DNA from: Trichococcus collinsii
Lineage (GTDB): Bacteria; Bacillota; Bacilli; Lactobacillales; Aerococcaceae
Reading direction: 5' to 3'
Length of the DNA stretch: 64,000 bases
Assembly (NCBI RefSeq): GCF_900107505.1
Contig: NZ_FNQH01000002.1
Coordinates: 434,001 to 498,000 of the forward strand
Shown: one piece after another, positions 41,266 through 50,032 of the stretch
Layout: the number at the start of each line of letters is the position of its first letter
Numbering within the stretch: the stretch's first letter is position 1
The notes under the pieces: generated by a model
Seen by the model: the letters and a program-made list of their open reading frames with translations, nothing else
Databases searched by the model: none
Told to the model about the DNA's origin: nothing
Program-made: the position numbers and the translations under genes

Positions 41266-42921
41266 TTATTTTACCACCTTTTCTGGTCTGACGGTTGCAT
41301 ATAAGCTGAATGCACCATCTAAATTTTTGACTGTAAATCCATTTTGTTTCAAGATACGTTCAGCGATGTAACTGCGTAAACCGCTTTGGCAGCTGACGAT
41401 GATCGGTGTTTCTTTTGATAATTCTCCGATGCATGCACGCAAATCGTCGACTGGGATGTTGATGGCACCCTTCAAGGCACCTAGTCTTGCGATTTCGCCC
41501 TCACCGCGGACGTCCAACAGTTGATAGCCAGCTTCCTGCATCTTTTCCAATTCATACCATTGGATGGATTCAGAAACGCCTTCAATGATGTTCATGGCTG
41601 CGTATCCAGCCATGTTGACTGGATCTTTGGCTGAACCGAACGGAGGTGCGTATGTGAATTCCAATTCTGGCAAATCATGGACCGTCAGATTTCCTTTGAT
41701 TGCTGTAGCGATGATGTCGATGCGTTTGTCTACGCCATCCGCACCGATAGCTTGCGCTCCGTAAATTTCACCGGTTTTCGGATGGAAAACCAATTTCAGG
41801 ACAATCGCTGACGCATTCGGATAGTAGCCGGCATGGTTCTTTCCTTGGATATGCACGACTGCATAATCTTTTCCTGACAGCTGCAATTGGCGTTCGTTCA
41901 GACCTGTGGAAGCGCCGGCCAAACCGAACACACGCACGATTGCGGTGCCGATGCTGCCTTTATTTTTTCTGTTCAAGCCGCTGATGACATCGGCTACTTG
42001 ACGTCCTTGACGGTTCGCTGGTGAAGCCAAAGCGATCATGGTGTCTTCACCGGTGATTTGCTGCTTCACGATGATTGCGTCACCGACTGCGTAGATGTCT
42101 TTTTTGCTTGTTTCATAGTTTTCATCGACGAGGATACCGCCGCGCATGCCTGTTTCGATACCCGCAGCGATTGCCAGGCTGTTTTCAGGTTGGACACCGA
42201 CTGACATGATGGTCAAATCGCTATCCAATGTCACGCCGTTTTCAAGGACGATTGTTTTGCCTTCATTTTGGAAAGCTGTAGCCGCAACGCCTGTATACAG
42301 CGTCACGCCGTTCGCTTTCAATTCATCCGCTAAGTAAGCAGCCATTTCTTCATCGAATGGAGGCAAGACATGCGGTGCTTTTTCGACGATTGTCACAGCT
42401 AAACCGCGGTGCGCTAAGCTTTCAGCCATTTCAAGACCGATGAAACCTGCTCCGATGACGACTGCTTTTTTTGGTTCATGCTCAAGGATGAAACCTGTGA
42501 CAGCATCCACATCCGGTACATTGCGCATTGTGAAGATATTTTTGGCTTCGGACAGACCTTCTGCTGGCGGTACGAATGGTTTTGCTCCTGGGGATAAAAT
42601 GACTTTATCGTAAGCCAGTTGGTATTCGCCATCTTTCGAACGGACTGTCACTTCTTTTTTATCCGCATCGATTGCAATCGCTTCGCTGAAAGGACGGACA
42701 TCCAAGTCAAAACGAGCGCGCAATTGCTCAGGGGTTTGAACCAAGAGATCGCTGCGTTCTTGAATATCGCCTGAAACATAGTAAGGCAAGCCACAGTTCG
42801 CAAAGGAAACGAAAGGTCCTTTTTCCAATACGATGATTTCTGCATCTTCATTCAATCTTCTCAAACGTGTTGCAGCGGACATACCGCCTGCCACTCCACC
42901 GATAATAACAATTTTCATCAT
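41266..42921 (-). CDS. CoA-disulfide/persulfide reductase with C-terminal rhodanese domain
   Basis: 551 residues. FAD loop IVIIGGVAGGMSAATRLRRL; single redox Cys43 in SFANCGLPYYVSGD, as in CoA-disulfide reductase; NAD loop VIGAGFIGLEMAESLAHRG; pyridine nucleotide-disulfide dimer domain to about 445; then a rhodanese domain with VSCQSGLRSYIA near the end. Fusions of this type (Npsr/CoADR-RHD) reduce CoA persulfide and polysulfide. ATG 42921 (after GAGGAGGAAAACT) overlaps the upstream rhodanese stop; the frame's longer start at 42951 is not used. Confidence 0.92.
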   Translation of the reverse strand: MMKIVIIGGVAGGMSAATRLRRLNEDAEIIVLEKGPFVSFANCGLPYYVSGDIQERSDLLVQTPEQLRARFDLDVRPFSEAIAIDADKKEVTVRSKDGEYQLAYDKVILSPGAKPFVPPAEGLSEAKNIFTMRNVPDVDAVTGFILEHEPKKAVVIGAGFIGLEMAESLAHRGLAVTIVEKAPHVLPPFDEEMAAYLADELKANGVTLYTGVAATAFQNEGKTIVLENGVTLDSDLTIMSVGVQPENSLAIAAGIETGMRGGILVDENYETSKKDIYAVGDAIIVKQQITGEDTMIALASPANRQGRQVADVISGLNRKNKGSIGTAIVRVFGLAGASTGLNERQLQLSGKDYAVVHIQGKNHAGYYPNASAIVLKLVFHPKTGEIYGAQAIGADGVDKRIDIIATAIKGNLTVHDLPELEFTYAPPFGSAKDPVNMAGYAAMNIIEGVSESIQWYELEKMQEAGYQLLDVRGEGEIARLGALKGAINIPVDDLRACIGELSKETPIIVSCQSGLRSYIAERILKQNGFTVKNLDGAFSLYATVRPEKVVK

Positions 42922-43232
42922 AGTTTTCCTCCTCTTGTCGGGCCTGACCATGCGGACATGCCGCCTTTGACATTGACTACATCGTAGCCTTTGGATTTTA
43001 AGATAGTTGCTGCACGTTTGCTGCGTCCGCCTGATTGGCAGATCACATACACTTTACCCTTTGGGGTATATGTTTCCGCTTTTCTCAACGGAACATTTTT
43101 TGCGCCTGGAATATGTCCGGCGATGAATTCGTTCGGTTCACGGACATCGATTATTTGTGGTTTTTCAGTTAATTTTGCTTCCAGTTCCTTAGTGGATACG
43201 GAAGGCATACTGTTGAATAAATTAAATAACAT
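42918..43232 (-). CDS. Rhodanese-like sulfurtransferase
   Basis: 104-residue rhodanese domain with a short N-terminal extension (MLFNLFNSMPSVSTKELEAK). IIDVREPNEFIAGHIPGAKN and the active loop VYVICQSGGRSKRAA with catalytic Cys are clear. AAAAAGGAG before the ATG at 43232 sets the start; the frame itself opens at 43262, inside the promoter region. First gene of the CstR-controlled operon. Confidence 0.9.
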   Translation of the reverse strand: MLFNLFNSMPSVSTKELEAKLTEKPQIIDVREPNEFIAGHIPGAKNVPLRKAETYTPKGKVYVICQSGGRSKRAATILKSKGYDVVNVKGGMSAWSGPTRGGKL

Positions 43233-43276
43233 ACGTGGCTCCTTTTTCGTAAGTAGTATCAATCGCTTATGGACTC

Positions 43277-43305
43277 ATAATACCCCATAGGGTATATTTT
43301 GTAAA
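43277..43305 (-). promoter_or_regulatory. Promoter of the persulfide operon with CstR operator in the spacer
   Basis: Minus strand -35 TTTACA (43300-43305), 17-base spacer, -10 TATTAT (43277-43282). The palindrome ATACCCCATAGGGTAT (43280-43295) fills the spacer and overlaps the -10. Its ATACCC...GGGTAT form fits CsoR/CstR-family operators. Confidence 0.85.
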
Positions 43306-43433
43306 CCATTTTTATTCAAAAATTTTTAAAATGTTAAAAAAGACTGATACATAGCCCTTCTTCCGATACTGAATAAAATAAACACACAAACAACTCTCCC
43401 GGCTTATATGCTCCTCTCCCGCATAACATAGAG

Positions 43434-43478
43434 AAAAAAGACCGCAAAAGTTGCGTAGGAACGCAATTCTGCAGTCTT
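43434..43478 (-). terminator. Terminator of the aminotransferase operon
   Basis: Nested hairpin TTGCGT/ACGCAA with outer AAGAC/GTCTT arms; six T's follow on the minus strand, just after the stop. Upstream, 43306-43433 shows nothing. Confidence 0.85.
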
Positions 43479-43482
43479 CTCC

Positions 43483-44664
43483 TTATTGATTGCTTTTATT
43501 CTCTGCACGGAGGCGTCCGATAAAGCTTTTTATGTGTTCGAATGCTTCTTTCAGCTCTTCGATTGAGTAAGCGTAGGAAATACGGATAAAGCCCTCTCCG
43601 CTCTCTCCGAAGGCTGTTCCCGGCACAACGGCCACTTTTTCCTCCATAACCAAACGGGTAGCGAACTCTTCCGAAGTCAAACCAAATTCGGTTATGTTCG
43701 GGAAGATATAAAAGGCTCCATAAGGTACAAAACAAGGCAATTCCAAATCTTTTAGGACTTTCATTAGATAACGGCGGCGTTGATTGTAGCTTTCACGCAT
43801 CTCGGCAACGTTGTCATCGCAGTTCCGCAACGCAACGATACCGGCGTACTGACTCGTCGTCGGTGCGGCCATGATGGCGAATTGATGGATTTTGATCATC
43901 TGCTCCATAATGATCGGCGGAGCAGTTGCATAGCCCAGACGCCAACCGGTCATCGCATACCCTTTTGAGAATCCGTTGATGTAAACGGTCCGTTCCTTCA
44001 TTCCCGGCAAAGCGGCAATGCTGAAGTGATTTCCATTGTAGGAAAGTTCACTATAAATTTCATCAGTGATGACGAATAGATCGTTGGCGATGATGACTTC
44101 AGCGATCGCTTCCAGGTCCTCTTTGGACATAACAGCCCCAGTAGGGTTGTTGGGATAGGAAAGAATCAGCACTTTTGTTTTCGGAGTGATCGCCGCTTCC
44201 AGCTCTTCTTTCGTCAAACGGAATTGATTCTTCTCCTGCAATGGGATAGCTACGGGAACCCCGTCAGCCAATACGATGCAGGGAAGATAGGAAACATAGC
44301 ATGGCTCCGCGTAGACGACCTCATCGCCCGGGTCCAGCATGGCCCGCAATGCCAAATCGATGGCTTCACTTCCGCCTACCGTAACGACAGTTTCATCTTC
44401 GGGGGAATAGTGCAGATTGTAGCGACGTTCCAAGTACAAGCAGATTTCCTGACGCAGTTCCGCCAAACCGGCATTAGCTGTGTAGAAGGTGCGTCCTTTT
44501 TGGAGGGTATACATGCCTTCGTCACGCACAATCCAAGGGGTGTCAAAGTCGGGCTCGCCTACCCCCAACGAGATTACCCCGGGTATCTCATTCGCAATAT
44601 CAAAAAATCTCCGGATGCCGGAAGGTTTGATTTCGCGCACCTTAGCATTTATCGGATTTCTCAT
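43483..44664 (-). CDS. Class I/II aminotransferase
   Basis: 393 residues. Opens MRNPINAKVREIKPSGIRRF, with SLGVGEPDFDTPW, FYTANAGLAELRQEI, LSYPNNPTGAVM and the PLP Lys in INGFSKGYAMTGWRLGY; ends FIRISYAYSIEEL with the carboxylate Arg. It is of the PatA/aromatic-aspartate type. It overlaps the Lrp-type regulator gene by 4 bases, so the regulator likely responds to its amino acid substrate or product. Specificity not determined. Confidence 0.92.
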   Translation of the reverse strand: MRNPINAKVREIKPSGIRRFFDIANEIPGVISLGVGEPDFDTPWIVRDEGMYTLQKGRTFYTANAGLAELRQEICLYLERRYNLHYSPEDETVVTVGGSEAIDLALRAMLDPGDEVVYAEPCYVSYLPCIVLADGVPVAIPLQEKNQFRLTKEELEAAITPKTKVLILSYPNNPTGAVMSKEDLEAIAEVIIANDLFVITDEIYSELSYNGNHFSIAALPGMKERTVYINGFSKGYAMTGWRLGYATAPPIIMEQMIKIHQFAIMAAPTTSQYAGIVALRNCDDNVAEMRESYNQRRRYLMKVLKDLELPCFVPYGAFYIFPNITEFGLTSEEFATRLVMEEKVAVVPGTAFGESGEGFIRISYAYSIEELKEAFEHIKSFIGRLRAENKSNQ

Positions 44665-45155
44665 GGAGTCAGCACCATCCGTTTGTCGTCACCCTCATCC
44701 ACGAACAACGTGCCGTGGTCTTTATAACGTTTCAATACGAAATGAGTAGTGGTTGATTGTACTTCGTCGATCACAGAAAGGCGTTTCGCAACAAACAGAG
44801 CAATCTCTTTCATCGGCGCTTTCTTCAGTTGCACCATAAAATCAAAACCGCCGGACATCAGGAAAACGGTCTCCACTTCCGGGAATTGGTATACTTTTTC
44901 TGCGATACGGTCGAACCCTGACCCCCTTTGCGGATTTACGCGTAGCTCGATGATGGCAGAAACTTCGTCATCGCCGGTCTTGTCCCAGTTGATCAAGGTA
45001 TGGTAGCCGCAGATGATTTTGTCCGCTTCCAGTTCTTTCACCGCAATCGCCACTTCTTCTGTGGCAACTCCCAACATGACTGCGACTTCTTCATCAGTCA
45101 GTTTGTTGTTCTTTTCAATAATTTTCAGGATTTTTTCCTTCAATTCGTTTTTCAT
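44661..45155 (-). CDS. Lrp/AsnC family transcriptional regulator
   Basis: 164 residues from ATG 45155, which follows GAGGAGGCAAAACG; a longer frame to 45191 is not supported. N-terminal helix-turn-helix KNNKLTDEEVAVMLGVATEE, then the RAM ligand domain (VSAIIELRVNPQRG, ETVFLMSGGFDFMVQLK). It is coupled to the downstream aminotransferase. The inverted repeat in its own promoter suggests autoregulation. Confidence 0.92.
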   Translation of the reverse strand: MKNELKEKILKIIEKNNKLTDEEVAVMLGVATEEVAIAVKELEADKIICGYHTLINWDKTGDDEVSAIIELRVNPQRGSGFDRIAEKVYQFPEVETVFLMSGGFDFMVQLKKAPMKEIALFVAKRLSVIDEVQSTTTHFVLKRYKDHGTLFVDEGDDKRMVLTP

Positions 45156-45216
45156 CGTTTTGCCTCCTCTGGCTGTACGCATTCGGGCCATTTTCAGACT
45201 CTATTATTCATTTTTT

Positions 45217-45264
45217 GATAAATGAAATTTCTTTCATTTTATCACCCCTGACAAGCACTTGCAA
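45217..45264 (-). promoter_or_regulatory. Promoter and candidate Lrp operator
   Basis: Minus strand -35 TTGCAA (45259-45264), 17-base spacer, -10 TAAAAT (45236-45241). An inverted repeat of GATAAATGAAA-type arms (45217-45243) covers the -10 and the start site. Confidence 0.62.
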
Positions 45265-45320
45265 ATATGTTTTCGGGAATTGCGGCTGGCAGGATGGCGC
45301 ATCAACACTGAATAAACCAC

Positions 45321-45366
45321 AAAAAAACTCCACAGGTTTGCGGAGCGCAGACTTGTGAAGTTTTTT
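45321..45366. terminator. Terminator of the second GH3 gene
   Basis: Imperfect hairpin ACTCCACAGG / ACTTGTGAAGT with GCGGAGCGC loop region, A-run on the left and T-run on the right; on the minus strand it follows the GH3 stop by 8 bases. Confidence 0.85.
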
Positions 45367-45374
45367 CTTATCAA

Positions 45375-47138
45375 TTAATAACGGGTATCCAGGAATCCGC
45401 AGAATGCATCTACTGGAGAAATGCCAGTGAATTCGGAACGGCCTACCATTTTGTTGACGAGGGCTTGCAAAGTGAAATCCTTACTGTCGTATGTGTTGAT
45501 ATATGTTTGTACTTGCGGCACGTCAGCCAAGTGGTTAGGTGCTTGGACAGATACAAAGATTGTAGGGATTTCATGGACATAAAAAGGAATGTCCGGTGTT
45601 CCTTTTGAAGCTGGCCATTGGATGCGTTGATCGGTATTCGGTTGTACCGAAGCTACGTTGATGATTAGATCGTAGGCTGCGATCAATTCTTTGATCGGAC
45701 GTTTTTGAGCGTATACGTTCGCAACGGCAGCGGCCCTTTCTTCTTCTGGCAATTTATTGATCCGCTCTTCCGTGGATTCCCAGATGGAAACTTCAAAACC
45801 TTCAGCTTCCAGGATCCCTTTCAGCGTATCGACAGGGCGAACCGCTTCGCCGCCGATCATTGCACCGAAGCCACCTTTGTGGCCTTCAACATTGACCAAC
45901 AGGACACGTTTTGTCTTTTCTGGTGAAATCGGGAAGATATTTTGGTTGTTTTTGACCAAAGTGATCGCTTTGTCGGCAACCTCAACTGCGATTGCTTTGT
46001 TTTCCGCCAAGCCGATTTTAGCCATTGCTTCTTCTTTGGACGGCAATATTTCTGTTTTAGCTTTTTTGTGCAGTCCTAAAGCAGCTTTTGTACCCAAGAT
46101 ACGCGTCAGAGCTTCTTCCAAACGCTCATCCGTGATGATGCCGTTGTTGTAGCCATCCAACATCCATTGGAAATCTTCGTCCGGATCGTTGAAGAACAAG
46201 AACAAGTCAGATCCTGCAGCGATTGCTGTCGGAAGCATATCTTGACGTTTCATAGCCGAAGTCATCGCAACCATGTGGCTAGCGTCTGTTACTACTAACC
46301 CATTGAATCCCATCTTGTCGCGCAATAAGTCCGTCAGGATGTATTTGTTCAAAGTAGCTGGCAAGATTTGATCTTGAACAGTTGCTTCAGGATTGAAATG
46401 TTTCACGTATTCAGGTAAGGAGATGTGTCCTGCCATGATGGAAGGCAAGCCTGCATCGAACAAAGTACCGTACACTTTACCAAAAGTAGCGTCCCATTCT
46501 TCTGTCGAATAGGGGTTTACGCTGAACGATAAATGTTGGTCGCGCTCATCGATTCCGTCCCCAGGGAAGTGTTTTGCCGCTGGCGCAATGCCGCTCTCTT
46601 GGATACCCTTCATGTATGCCAACGATAATGCAATAGTCTTATCCACATCGCCGCTCCATGTACGTGTTGCAATAATCGGGTTACGCCAGTTGCGATTGAT
46701 ATCCACGATAGGGGCGAAACTCCAGTTGCAGCCGATAGCAGCAGCTTCCACGCCGGAAACGCGGCCCATTTCGTATGCGTATTTCGTATCGTTTGTAGCT
46801 GCGATTTTCACTTCAACACCGACATACGTGCCGTCTTTACATGCGCCATTGCCGCCTGCTTCCGTGTTGGCTGCGATCAATAAAGGAATTTTGCTGTTTT
46901 CCTGCAGAATTTTATTTTGCTCATATACTTCTTCTGCCATTCCAGGATTGTAACGGACTCCTCCGATGTGATAGTTATTCAGTACGCCCGTCAAATATTC
47001 CTCCGTGCGCTCTGATCCCATGTTAATAAACAGTTGACCGATTTTTTCTTCGATCGTCATGTCTGCGATTGTATCTTTGACCCATTTGATTCCCTCGGTA
47101 TCCAAGTTATAAGGTTTTGCTGTTAATTCGACTCTCAT
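45375..47138 (-). CDS. Glycoside hydrolase family 3, NagZ-like (second copy)
   Basis: 587 residues, cytoplasmic. Same family as 17284-19026: KHFPGDGIDERDQHLSF carries the Asp-His acid/base dyad, LVVTDASHMVAM the nucleophile Asp, and a second domain follows from about 400. The longest frame opens at 47291, but GAGAGGGGTCAAATC places the start at ATG 47138 (MRVELTAKPYNLDTEG), which aligns with the start of its relative. It stands alone with its own terminator. Likely beta-N-acetylhexosaminidase or a related glycosidase; substrate unproved. Confidence 0.88.
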   Translation of the reverse strand: MRVELTAKPYNLDTEGIKWVKDTIADMTIEEKIGQLFINMGSERTEEYLTGVLNNYHIGGVRYNPGMAEEVYEQNKILQENSKIPLLIAANTEAGGNGACKDGTYVGVEVKIAATNDTKYAYEMGRVSGVEAAAIGCNWSFAPIVDINRNWRNPIIATRTWSGDVDKTIALSLAYMKGIQESGIAPAAKHFPGDGIDERDQHLSFSVNPYSTEEWDATFGKVYGTLFDAGLPSIMAGHISLPEYVKHFNPEATVQDQILPATLNKYILTDLLRDKMGFNGLVVTDASHMVAMTSAMKRQDMLPTAIAAGSDLFLFFNDPDEDFQWMLDGYNNGIITDERLEEALTRILGTKAALGLHKKAKTEILPSKEEAMAKIGLAENKAIAVEVADKAITLVKNNQNIFPISPEKTKRVLLVNVEGHKGGFGAMIGGEAVRPVDTLKGILEAEGFEVSIWESTEERINKLPEEERAAAVANVYAQKRPIKELIAAYDLIINVASVQPNTDQRIQWPASKGTPDIPFYVHEIPTIFVSVQAPNHLADVPQVQTYINTYDSKDFTLQALVNKMVGRSEFTGISPVDAFCGFLDTRY

Positions 47139-47454
47139 GATTTGACCCCTCTCAAAATAGTTCTGGAACAGACCTATGCTACAACGGGTTAGCGTTAGCA
47201 CCGTCTTTCCTACAAGAACAAGTATAGGCACTTTATCCAAATAATTGAAGGCACTTACACCCCGTTTTTGAAAGGTTCGGATTCTGTTCAAAATTGAAGG
47301 CTTGGATAAAAACGGTGAATACCAAGCCCTATCTTATATTAAAAACCGCTTTATGAAGCCTTTTTAATCGATCAAAACCGAATTTAAAAAATCCCAACCA
47401 GCAAAAACAAATCCTGATTCGTTTGTCATTTTTTTGTCACAGTATCTCGCAAAC

Positions 47455-47489
47455 AAAAAAATGGAGCACTCCCAAGGAAGGCTCCATTT
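47455..47489 (-). terminator. Terminator of the cytochrome b5-like gene
   Basis: AAATGGAGC and GCTCCATTT arms; seven T's on the minus strand. The rest of the 47139-47509 gap is A/T rich, probably the promoter of the GH3 gene, with no coding signal. Confidence 0.85.
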
Positions 47490-47509
47490 TCAATTTTTAT
47501 CATTACAAC

Positions 47510-47884
47510 TCATTCGACAAGTTCGCCGACGATTGGCAGCCCCTCAAGGACCTTTATGCCGTGAGGCGACTGATTGGTGATTTCTTCCGTCAGTTCATTG
47601 CCAGCCGTCAAACCTAATTTGTGTTCTCCATCTTTCCATGCTTCCACGTTTGTGACGTCATAGACTATCCCATCGACAGCAACATACGCCGGCTGGCCAT
47701 CCTTGCCATTGTATTGGCTGAGTTCTTCCAGCGTGAAGGTCCGCATTTCTTCAGCTGAACTGCTGACCGAGACAACTTCGGAACTCGTTGTTGCGCTATC
47801 TTCGACCGTGGCAGGCGCACATGCGACCAATAACAGGCCGGCTACCCCTGCTTGCAGCATCATGCTCAATTTTATTTTCGACAT
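47510..47884 (-). CDS. Lipoprotein with cytochrome b5-like heme domain
   Basis: 124 residues from ATG 47884 (GGAGGAACCGAAG upstream). Signal peptide ends in the lipobox LLLVACAP, so it is anchored outside the membrane by the Cys. After a Ser/Thr/Val linker comes a cytochrome b5-like domain (about 50-124): FTLEELSQYNGKDGQPAYVA, VDGIVYDVTNVEAW, with His in GEHKLGL and in SPHGIKVL as possible heme ligands. Follows the flavocytochrome gene by 17 bases, so the two probably form one electron-transfer unit. Binding of heme rather than another ligand is not proved. Confidence 0.82.
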   Translation of the reverse strand: MSKIKLSMMLQAGVAGLLLVACAPATVEDSATTSSEVVSVSSSAEEMRTFTLEELSQYNGKDGQPAYVAVDGIVYDVTNVEAWKDGEHKLGLTAGNELTEEITNQSPHGIKVLEGLPIVGELVE

Positions 47885-47901
47885 CTTCGGTTCCTCCTTC
47901 A

Positions 47902-49236
47902 TCATAAACCAAATGTTTCATAATGGATGCGGTCTTTGGAAACACCTTTTTTAAGCAAAACTGCTTCGACGGCGTTCATGAATGGCGGTGGACCGCACAA
48001 CAGATACTCAGCAGCCTCGTATCGGATTTCATTATCCTGGAGAATCGTATCGATTTTCCCTTCATCGAGAAAGCCGCTCTCATTGGCATAGAATGGCACC
48101 AAACGGAAATCAGGGAGCCTGTCCTTCAATGATTGAAGCTTATCGACAAAAGCAAATTCCTCCCGGTTTTTCAGGCTCCAGACCAGTACCGTCCTGTTCG
48201 GAAATTGTAGGCGTGCGCTGTTTTCCAATATGCCCAGCATTGGTGTGATACCGATGCCTCCCGCAAACATGACCATGCTCACCGTTTTATCATGCATGCC
48301 TTCCTGAACATGCCACATACCGCCATGAGGGCCTTCAAGTGACGCTTTGACTCCTGGCTGCAACGTTTGGAACCGGTGCGTGTAATCTCCGGAATCCTTG
48401 ATGGCCAGTGCGACTTCATCCCGATCCTGCGGGGCACTGATCAGCGAGAACGGATGCTCTTCAGATGAATACTGTGGGTCATAGAGGCGCAGGAAGACAA
48501 ACTGCCCAGCTTGGTAAGGGAATACTTCGCCATCGTCCGGCTTCAGATGGACTTCCAGGACATTGCCGTTTTCCGGTTTTGTTGCGGTGACGGTATACAG
48601 ATTTTTTTTGAGTCTGACCGGCTTGAGGAATTTGTGGTTGATGTACAAGCCAAGCGCCAAAGCGAAATAGCCTCCGAGAATGGCTGCGGCAATGTAGTCT
48701 CCCTGCACAATCACGGTCATGGTCAAGACATGGATAGCCAAAAAAGTGGCGGCGAGTATGTTGAAATTATGGACAACTTTCATCTTCTCGTAGTTGGCGA
48801 TAGGATATTTTTTGAGGGTTGTTTTGGCTGTTTTGACGATTTTTTTTCGTCCGAACCAGTTTGTCATGATGAGGGCAGAAAGGACGGCGATGGTCAAAAA
48901 AAAGATGATGGCCAAGTCCCCGAAAATGGTCGAATAACGGTATACCCAGCCCCAGAGAACCGTTACCCATAATTTATGGGTAACTCCGATCGACAAGGCA
49001 ACGACGGCCATGATGGCATGGAATCGATTCAGCTTGTCCAAGCTGAAGTATTGTTCGATGAACCTCGGCCGGGATGCGATGATGACTCCAGTCAAAAGCC
49101 AAGTATAGGACACAATTCCCAGAAAAGGCGGGCCAGCTGAAAGGAAGCTCCTGTTCCTGAGTGCGACTGCGGCGATAAGTACAGGGAGAAGGATATAAGC
49201 GGCAACAATCAGCATGCGCATCAGTTTTCTGTTCAT
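47902..49236 (-). CDS. Membrane flavocytochrome (ferric reductase-like, FAD/NAD(P)H oxidoreductase)
   Basis: 444 residues from ATG 49236 (AAAGAGGTCTCAGTA upstream; the frame opens at 49323). About six membrane helices hold two His pairs, one around RFHAIMAVVALSIGVTH and one around VHNFNILAATFLAIH, spaced 13-14 apart as in b-type heme sites. Then a ferredoxin-reductase module: HPFSLISAPQ for FAD, MFAGGIGITPMLGIL and YLLCGPPPFMNAVE for NAD(P)H. It would carry electrons from cytoplasmic NAD(P)H to the outside, with the cytochrome b5-like lipoprotein as acceptor (inference). Confidence 0.88.
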   Translation of the reverse strand: MNRKLMRMLIVAAYILLPVLIAAVALRNRSFLSAGPPFLGIVSYTWLLTGVIIASRPRFIEQYFSLDKLNRFHAIMAVVALSIGVTHKLWVTVLWGWVYRYSTIFGDLAIIFFLTIAVLSALIMTNWFGRKKIVKTAKTTLKKYPIANYEKMKVVHNFNILAATFLAIHVLTMTVIVQGDYIAAAILGGYFALALGLYINHKFLKPVRLKKNLYTVTATKPENGNVLEVHLKPDDGEVFPYQAGQFVFLRLYDPQYSSEEHPFSLISAPQDRDEVALAIKDSGDYTHRFQTLQPGVKASLEGPHGGMWHVQEGMHDKTVSMVMFAGGIGITPMLGILENSARLQFPNRTVLVWSLKNREEFAFVDKLQSLKDRLPDFRLVPFYANESGFLDEGKIDTILQDNEIRYEAAEYLLCGPPPFMNAVEAVLLKKGVSKDRIHYETFGL

Positions 49237-49453
49237 TACTGAGACCTCTTTTCTTCTGCTGGTTTCGGATGACAGATGCAAGCAGCGTTTCCTTTGTGAA
49301 CGGAACGCATCTCTTGTGTCCATTTTATAACGTTATGCAAACGGATACAAACCAGAAGCCTCGAGCGACAAAATGCAAAAGCAATCGGAAGACACTTCTG
49401 AAGCCAAAAGCTGTGATACAATGAAAAAAATAATCCAAACAAGGAATGATGAT

Positions 49454-49981
49454 ATGGACCATACAAAAAAAGAACTGACATGCAACCAGACGCGGAACGT
49501 ACGCACTGCTTTCGTATCCTATAGCGAATTGAACGATAAAGATACCCTCTTCGGCGGCGAAATCATGTCGCACTTCGACTCAGCCTGTGGCAGGGCCGTG
49601 TTCAACTTCGTCAAGCGGCCTTCCTTCACCGCTACTGTCGATTTGGTCGCCTTCATCCAGCCCGTCCGGAAAAATGAGGCCATCTATGTGGAAGCGTATG
49701 TCTCCGGCTGCGGGAACACTTCCGTGGAGGCCTTCGCAAAACTGACCGCCACAGACGTCCGCACCGGGGAAAGCCGCATCTCTGCCTACGCCTTCCTGAC
49801 TTTCGTCATCACCGACAGCTCGGATCCGGACTTTGTTATGCCGCTGATTTTACCCGAGTCGGAGGAAGAAAAGATGATCTGTTCCGGTTACGAGGAGCGC
49901 AGAATCAACAACCTGATCAAACGCAACCAGAACAGCCGCCTGCTTTCCGGCCTTTCCACCAAACAGATTTGGGATGCCTGA
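49454..49981 (+). CDS. Acyl-CoA thioesterase, hotdog fold
   Basis: 175 residues of the YkhA/YciA-like acyl-CoA thioesterase family. Core motif ELNDKDTLFGGEIMSHFDSACG with the catalytic Asp region, then TATVDLVAFIQPV and ITDSSDPDF near the end. The frame is open from 49373, but AAGGAATGATGAT fixes ATG 49454. It is divergent from the flavocytochrome gene with a 217-base shared upstream region. Substrate chain length cannot be read. Confidence 0.88.
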   Translation: MDHTKKELTCNQTRNVRTAFVSYSELNDKDTLFGGEIMSHFDSACGRAVFNFVKRPSFTATVDLVAFIQPVRKNEAIYVEAYVSGCGNTSVEAFAKLTATDVRTGESRISAYAFLTFVITDSSDPDFVMPLILPESEEEKMICSGYEERRINNLIKRNQNSRLLSGLSTKQIWDA

Positions 49982-49986
49982 CAAAA

Positions 49987-50022
49987 GAAGAGCCAAAATG
50001 CCAGCAGGCATTTCGGCTCTTC
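49987..50022 (+). terminator. Terminator of the thioesterase gene
   Basis: GAAGAGCC (49987-49994) pairs with GGCTCTTC (50015-50022) with an inner AAATGCC/GGCATTT stem; a T-rich but interrupted tail follows. Confidence 0.7.
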
Positions 50023-50032
50023 CTTTGTCTTT

